Below are positions 30,001 through 36,000 of a DNA stretch of 64,000 bases, in pieces. The stretch's first letter is position 1, and each line of letters begins with the position of its first letter. Source of the stretch: Mangrovicoccus sp. HB161399 (GTDB taxonomy: Bacteria; Pseudomonadota; Alphaproteobacteria; Rhodobacterales; Rhodobacteraceae); contig NZ_JAATVU010000019.1 of assembly GCF_013184745.1 (NCBI RefSeq), positions 44,289 to 108,288 on the forward strand, written 5' to 3'. A program made the translations under genes and the position numbers. The notes beneath the pieces were generated by a model that was not told the origin of the DNA, did not search any database, and saw only the letters and a list, made by a program, of their open reading frames with translations.

Positions 30001-33000
30001 TCCGCGATCTCCGCCGAAACGGTGTTGACATTCACCGTCGCGCCGATGGCGGCGGCCACGCGCACGGTGGCGCCGCTGGTCTCCGTGGTGGATTGCTGGG
30101 CCGAGCCTTCCTGGCCGCCCGGGTTGGTGGTCTGTTCGCCCGCCGTTGTGTTGCCTTCGCCGACCCGCTGGCCGGGCTGCGGATCCTCCAGCGGCGTGCC
30201 GGACTGCTGCTGGGCATAGTCGCGCTGCGAACCGGATTCCTCGTCCGCCGTGTTGCCGCCCTCGGAGGACTGCTTGGCCCCGGTCGCGGAGGCCGTCGCC
30301 ACCGTCTTGGCCGTGACGCCCAGCGAGGCGCCGACATCGACATCGTCCGCGGTCGCGGCGAGCCCCGCCGAAACGTCCCGCGACAGCGTCGCCGTCGCGC
30401 CGTCATTGATCCAGGCGAAGCCGACCGCGATGCCGACCCCGGTCTTGCCGCCCTTGGTATCCGCATCGCCCAGCGTCAGCGCATCCTGAGACGCCTCTGC
30501 CGTCACCGCCAGGTCGCCGTCGACATCCAGCGTGCCGCCATCCCCGGCCTCGATCGCCGCACCGGTTTCGTTCAGGGTGACCGCCAGCGCGACGACGCCG
30601 CCGATATTGGTGCCGCCCGACTCCGACACGGCCCCGGCCTTGGCCACGGTCGCGGTGGCATGGCTGCCCTCCGCCGTGACCGCCAGGTCCTCGGCCCCCG
30701 CGACGGAGGCGCCGCCCGCCACCGTGGCGAGCGCGTCCCTGTCGATCACGTTCAGCGCGACCGAAAGTCCGAGCCCGAGGCTCTTGCCGCTTGTATCCGC
30801 ATTCGGCAGCGCGCGGGCCAGCGCATAGCTGCCCGATTCCGCGCCGACCGCCGAGGCGCCGGTGCCGCTGACCGTGATCGCCGCATCCTCGCCGACTGTC
30901 GCGAAGCTGTCCTCGAAGGCGAAGTTCAGCGCAACCGAGCCCGCCGCGCCGACATCGCCGCCGCCTGCACCCGAGCGCGCCACCGCGCCCGCCGTGTGGG
31001 CGGAGGATTTCAGCACATGGCCGTCGCCGGTCCCGGCCGAGGTCAGCTCGACCGCCTCGCCCTTCAGCGCATCCTCGCGGCTCGCGGCCAGCGCCAGCCG
31101 CCCGTCGCCGTCGGCGATGACGTAGTAGGTCTCGCCGTCATCGAGCCCGCCGACCGCGGTCTCGCCGCCATCCCCCTTGGAATAGGTGACCTCCTGCCCG
31201 GTCAGCAGCGGGCCGCTTTCCCCGAATACCACCTCGAAGCGGGTGTCGTCCGGGTCGAAGGTGACGTTCTCCTTGTCCGTCCGCTCCAGCACATGGGCAT
31301 CGCCGACGGTGCTGAGGTCCTGGTCGTCGCCGAAATCGACGATGTCGCTGCCGTCCTTCAGCTGGATTTTGCCGTTCTCGCCCAGCACCACGGTATAGGT
31401 CTGGCCGTTGGTCAGCCCCTCGATGTCGGTCCCGCCGCCATTCGAATAGGTGATCTCCTCGCCGTCCTCGAAGGCGTCCTCGGGGGAGCCTACGAAGATC
31501 GTGTTGGCCTCCTGGTCGACGGTCTTGAACTCGGTCACCTCGAAGGAGGTCTCGCGCTCCTTCAGCCCCGCGACCACGCTGACCCCGTCGCCGGTGACAT
31601 CGGCCCGGTCGAGCGTGGCGAGGTTGTCGAGCGTCGAGACATTGATCGACAGTGCCGCGCCCACCGCGGTGCCGTCGTCGAAGGTCACCGCGGAGCCGTC
31701 GGCGAATGCGTTCGCCGCGGCATTGGCCTCGGTCCTGACGCTGACGGCGCCGTCCGCCTCGATGGTCAGGTCGGGATTGGCGTCCACCGCCGCCATGGTC
31801 GCGACGATCTCGGTCTTGGCGATGTTGATCGAAATCGCCGCGGCGACCGAGACATTGCCCGAGCTGTCGGACGAGGTCGAGGCCTCCGGCGTCTCGGCCT
31901 CGCCGTCGGTGCCGGTGCGGCCCGAGCGGTCATTGGCTTCGCCGACGCGCTGGTCGGTCTGGGTCTGGGCGTTCTCTTCCTCGCCCTCGCCGGTGCCGGA
32001 ATCGCCTTCCTTCTTGGCCCCGGCCGCGGAGGCGCGCGCATCCGTGCGGCTCAGCGTGACGCCGGTCGCCAGAACGGCCACGGCGCCGCCCGCCACGATG
32101 TCGCGCGCGATGGCGGCGCCGACCGTGTCGAAGACCACGTTGACGCCGATGGCGACGCCCACGCCGATGTCGCTGCCCTTGGCGGCACCCTTGGCCAGGG
32201 TAACGGTTGCGGATTCCAGCTCCGCCTCGACGCTCAGGTCGCCGGCGATCTCCAGCGCCGAGAGTCCGAACGGAATCCGGGCGTGGACATCGTTTTCGGC
32301 CACGACGACGGCCACGACCGGCGCGATGGCCGTGCCGCCCTCGGTGCCGCCCTCGACCTTGGTGTCCATGTCATGCCCGGACTCGGCCGATACCGTGACG
32401 TCCCCCGCGCCAGCCACTCCGGTGCTGCCGATGGCTGCGCCGCCGAGGATCTCTGCGATCGTGTCCATGTCGGCGTAATGCACGACGATCGAGGCGCCGA
32501 CGCCCACCGTGTCGCCCTCGTCATCGCCCTCTCCGGCCTCCTGCTCGGCCACCGCTTCGGCCGAGCTCCCGATCTTGGAGACCGCCTTGATCTCGACCGC
32601 GCCGATATCGGAATCGCCGTCCGCCGTGCCGTCGCGCGACGTGACGTCGGCATCGTCCGACAGCCAGGCGCGGGTTTCCACGCGGGGCAGGCTGAGCACG
32701 AAGGAGCCGGCGATCGACAGGTCGCCGCCGGAGGCGCCGGATTTCGCCTTGGCGCCGAATTCATGCGTGTCGTCGCCGTCATTGTCGAACATGCCGGCGG
32801 TCACGGCCACGCCGTCGCCGGTAACGTCCGCATCGCCGACCGAGGCGAGGATCGCGCCGTTGGCGAAGCCCAGCGAGACCGCGGCCCCGATGCTGGTGCC
32901 CGAGCCGGTCGTGGCCGAGCCGTCGGACTCTGCCGCCGCATCCATGTTGCCGAGCGCGGAAATCGCGACCGCGCCCTGGGCATCGACAGTGGCGCCGCCG

Positions 33001-36000
33001 CCGATGGTGGCCACGACGTCGAGCTTGCCGACATTGATGGCCAGTGCCGCCGCGACGGTCATCGTGCCGTCGGAGCTGGACGCATCGTCCGGCGCCTCGG
33101 TCGATCCCGTGCCTTCGCCGCCGCGGGCCGCGGCCTCGTCATTGGCATGGCCGGCCTGGCGGTCGGCCTGCTCGTCCACGCTCTCTCCGGAGGCGGCCTC
33201 GCCGTCGCCGTCGGCCTCGTCCGAGCCTGTGGCGGAGGCTGCCGCCAGCGTGCGGCTGGCGCCCGCGCCCTCGGCGATGACCGAGACGCCGCCGCCCGAG
33301 GTCACGTCGCGGGTCAGCGTGGCAGACACGTCGTCATCGGCCCAGCCGAAGCCGATGCCGAGGCCGACGGCCGCGTCCGTACCCTTGGCATCGCCCTTCG
33401 AAATGGTCGTGGTTTCCGCCACATGGGTGGCGTGGATCTCCAGGTCGCCGCCGATGTCCAGCACGGCCGAGCCGGAATCCTCGGCGCTTGCCGAAGTGTC
33501 GTTGTTGGCGACCGAGATGGCCACGACCGGCGCGACGGCAGTGCCGCCCTCGGCGCCGCCCTCGGCCTCCGAGCGCATGCCGTACCCGCTGTCGGCCTCG
33601 ATGGTCAGGTCGTCGACCTTCTGCGCGGCAAGCGTCGAGACCTCCGCGCCGGGATCGAAGGTGGCGGCGGTGTCGTGATTGGCCAGCGTCAGCGCGAAAC
33701 TCGCCCCCACGCCGACATTCCCGGCCGCTTCCTGCTTGGCCCCGGCCTTGGTGGCCGCGAAGGCCGCCGTCGCCGCCTTGACCTCGACCGCGCCCTTGCC
33801 GGCCTCGCCATCCGAGCTGCCCTCGACCGCGCCCACGGTGCTGCCCGCGGAGATCAGCGCATCGGTATCGGCATTGTGCGAGTTGATCGCCAACGCGCCC
33901 GCCACGCCGATGTCGCCGTCCGAGGCGCCCGAAGTCGCATCCGCCGCCGAGCGGCCGGTCGCGTCGACAAGCGATCCGTCGCCGGTCCCGGTGATGGTGA
34001 CCGACTTGCCGTCCGCCGCCTTGTCCCCGCTTTCGGCCAGGCGGAAATCGCCGTCATCCTCGATGATCGCGTAATAGACCGTGCCGGACGTCAGCCCGCC
34101 GATCGCGGTACCGCCGCCATCCTCGTAGCGCAGCGCGTCGCCGGTGCGCAGGCGGCCCTTGTCGGTGGAGGCCAGGGTGAAATGCTCGCCCTCGCTGTCG
34201 AAGGTCACGGCATCCTCGCCGCTCTTCGTCAGGGTATGGGCATTGCCTGCGGGCGTTCCGGTCAGGTCGATCGCCGTGCCGTCATTGGCGTCGCTCTCGC
34301 TGGCCGCCAGCTGGATCAGCCCGTCATCCTTCTTGATGATCCAGACCGTGCCTTCGAGCGAAGCGTTCGAGCCGTCCTCGATCGCCGTGCCGCCGCCCGC
34401 CGAGTAGGTCACCTCGTCGCCGGTGGAGAATTTCGACGCGTCCTCGCCGAGGAAGATCGTGTTCTCGTCCAGGTCGACGACGGAATTGGTCTCGACCGAC
34501 AGGTCCAGCTCCTTCTCGGCCATGCCGGCCTCGACCAGCACGCCGTCGCCGAAGACATCCGCGCCGTTGGTCTGCGCGCGCGTGGTCACGTTCGAGGAGT
34601 TCACGGCCGCAGCGGCGCCGATCGTGGCGCTCTGGCCCTTGGAGGCCGAGCCGTCGGCAACCGCGCGGCTGTCCACGTTCGACAGCGCGCGGATCGAGGC
34701 CTGTCCGTCCGCGGTCACCGTCACGCCCGAGCCCAGCTCGGCCAGCACGGTCGCGTTCTGGACGTTCACCGTGATCGCGGCGGCCACCGACATCGAGCCG
34801 TCCGAGGTGTTGGCTTCCGGCGTCTCGGTCTCGCCCGAGCCCGAGCCGGTCCGCTCGGAGGCCTGGTCGTTGGCGAAGCCGAGCTGTTCGTTCGACTGCT
34901 GGTCGACCGCGTCGTCATCCTCGGTCGCTGCCGGATCGGTATCCTCCTGCTCGGCACCGGAGGCTGCCGCCGAGGCGGAAGAGCGCGTGCGCATCAGCCC
35001 CTTGGCGGCAATCGCGGCCGCCCCGCCAGTGGCGGTCAGGTCGCGCAGCAGCCGCGCCGTCGCGGTCTGCTCGTCGATCGTCATCGCGAAGGAGGCGCCG
35101 AAGGCGGTAGACCCGCCTTCCGCGTCGCCTTCCGCATCGGTGTCGGAAGAGGCGTCATGCAGCGCCTCCATCGACAGGCCGCCGCCCAGGGTCAGCGCGC
35201 TGCCGGTGCCGATCCGCGCCGCGGTGTCGGAAAACAGGAAGGTGATCGCCACGACGGGCGTGATCACGGTCGCGGAGTCCGAGCCCTCGGCAGCCTTGGC
35301 GCCGCCGACGGCCTTGGTCATGATCTCCGAGGTCGCAGAGGCGGTCAGGGTCAGGTCGTCGCCGTTGCTGATCGCCGCCGTGTCGCCGATCCCGGCCACG
35401 GTCTGGTGGTCGATGATCGCCAGCGCCACAGAGGCGCCGATCCCCAGGCTCTCGGCGGTCACCCCGTCCTCGTCGGGCTGGGCGGTGGTCTCGGTCCTGG
35501 TCGCGGACGTGGCGGTGACCGTCAGGCTGCCGCCCGACAGGTTCAGCACGGCCCCTGAATCGACAGTGGCCGAGACGTCGGTCTCGACCACATGGATTGC
35601 CAGCGATCCGGCGACGCCGGTCTTGGTGGAATCGCCCACCCCCGACGTGGCGGTGATCGAGAAGGTGGAATCCGCGTCCATCTCGGCGGCCAGCGTGGTG
35701 CCGCCGGTCGCGTTGATGGTCGTCGTCCCAAGGATTGCGGCCGAGGTCCGCGCGCCGACGATCCCCACGGCCACGGCCACGCCGACCCCGGTGCTGCCCG
35801 AGCCGGTATTGGTCGCGTCCGCCGTCGCGGAGACGCTGTCGGTCGACATCGCCTTGACCAGGAATGCCCCGCCCGCGGTCACCGAAGACCCGTCGAGCGT
35901 GGCCTCGGTCTCCGGCCGGTAGTCCGACACGGTCACGGTGGCCGCGAAGGAGACCGAGCCCTCCGAGGTTGAGGCATCGTTGTCGGCCAGCTGCTGCTCG

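Larger units (their letters stand above)
13100..34490 (-). repeat. Dispersed VTYSNGGG-type ~80-residue modules
   Basis: A module with the order D-x-x-x-x-T-I-F-(V/L)-G, D-G-(E/Q)-x-V-x-Y-S-N-G-G-G, I-x-G-L-T-(D/N)-G-x-x-Y, then I-Q-L and closing G-x-x-H-x-L recurs at about 34,490-33,990, 31,540-31,010, 26,900-26,350, 17,640-16,700 and 13,340-13,110, usually as pairs or triplets. The copies split the solenoid array into blocks. They resemble small all-beta domains often seen between repeats in giant bacterial surface proteins. Function unknown; a spacer or ligand-binding role is a guess. Confidence 0.65.

Noticed and set aside
111..35558. Very long plus-strand open frames (111-3,068; 3,723-13,124; 13,128-26,942; 27,117-35,558)
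   Set aside because: They are codon-aligned antisense frames of the giant gene. Stops there would need TTA, CTA or TCA in the sense strand, which are rare in this GC-rich gene. The products are Arg/His/Asp/Val-rich with no domain, while the minus strand reads as clear repeat and RTX protein.
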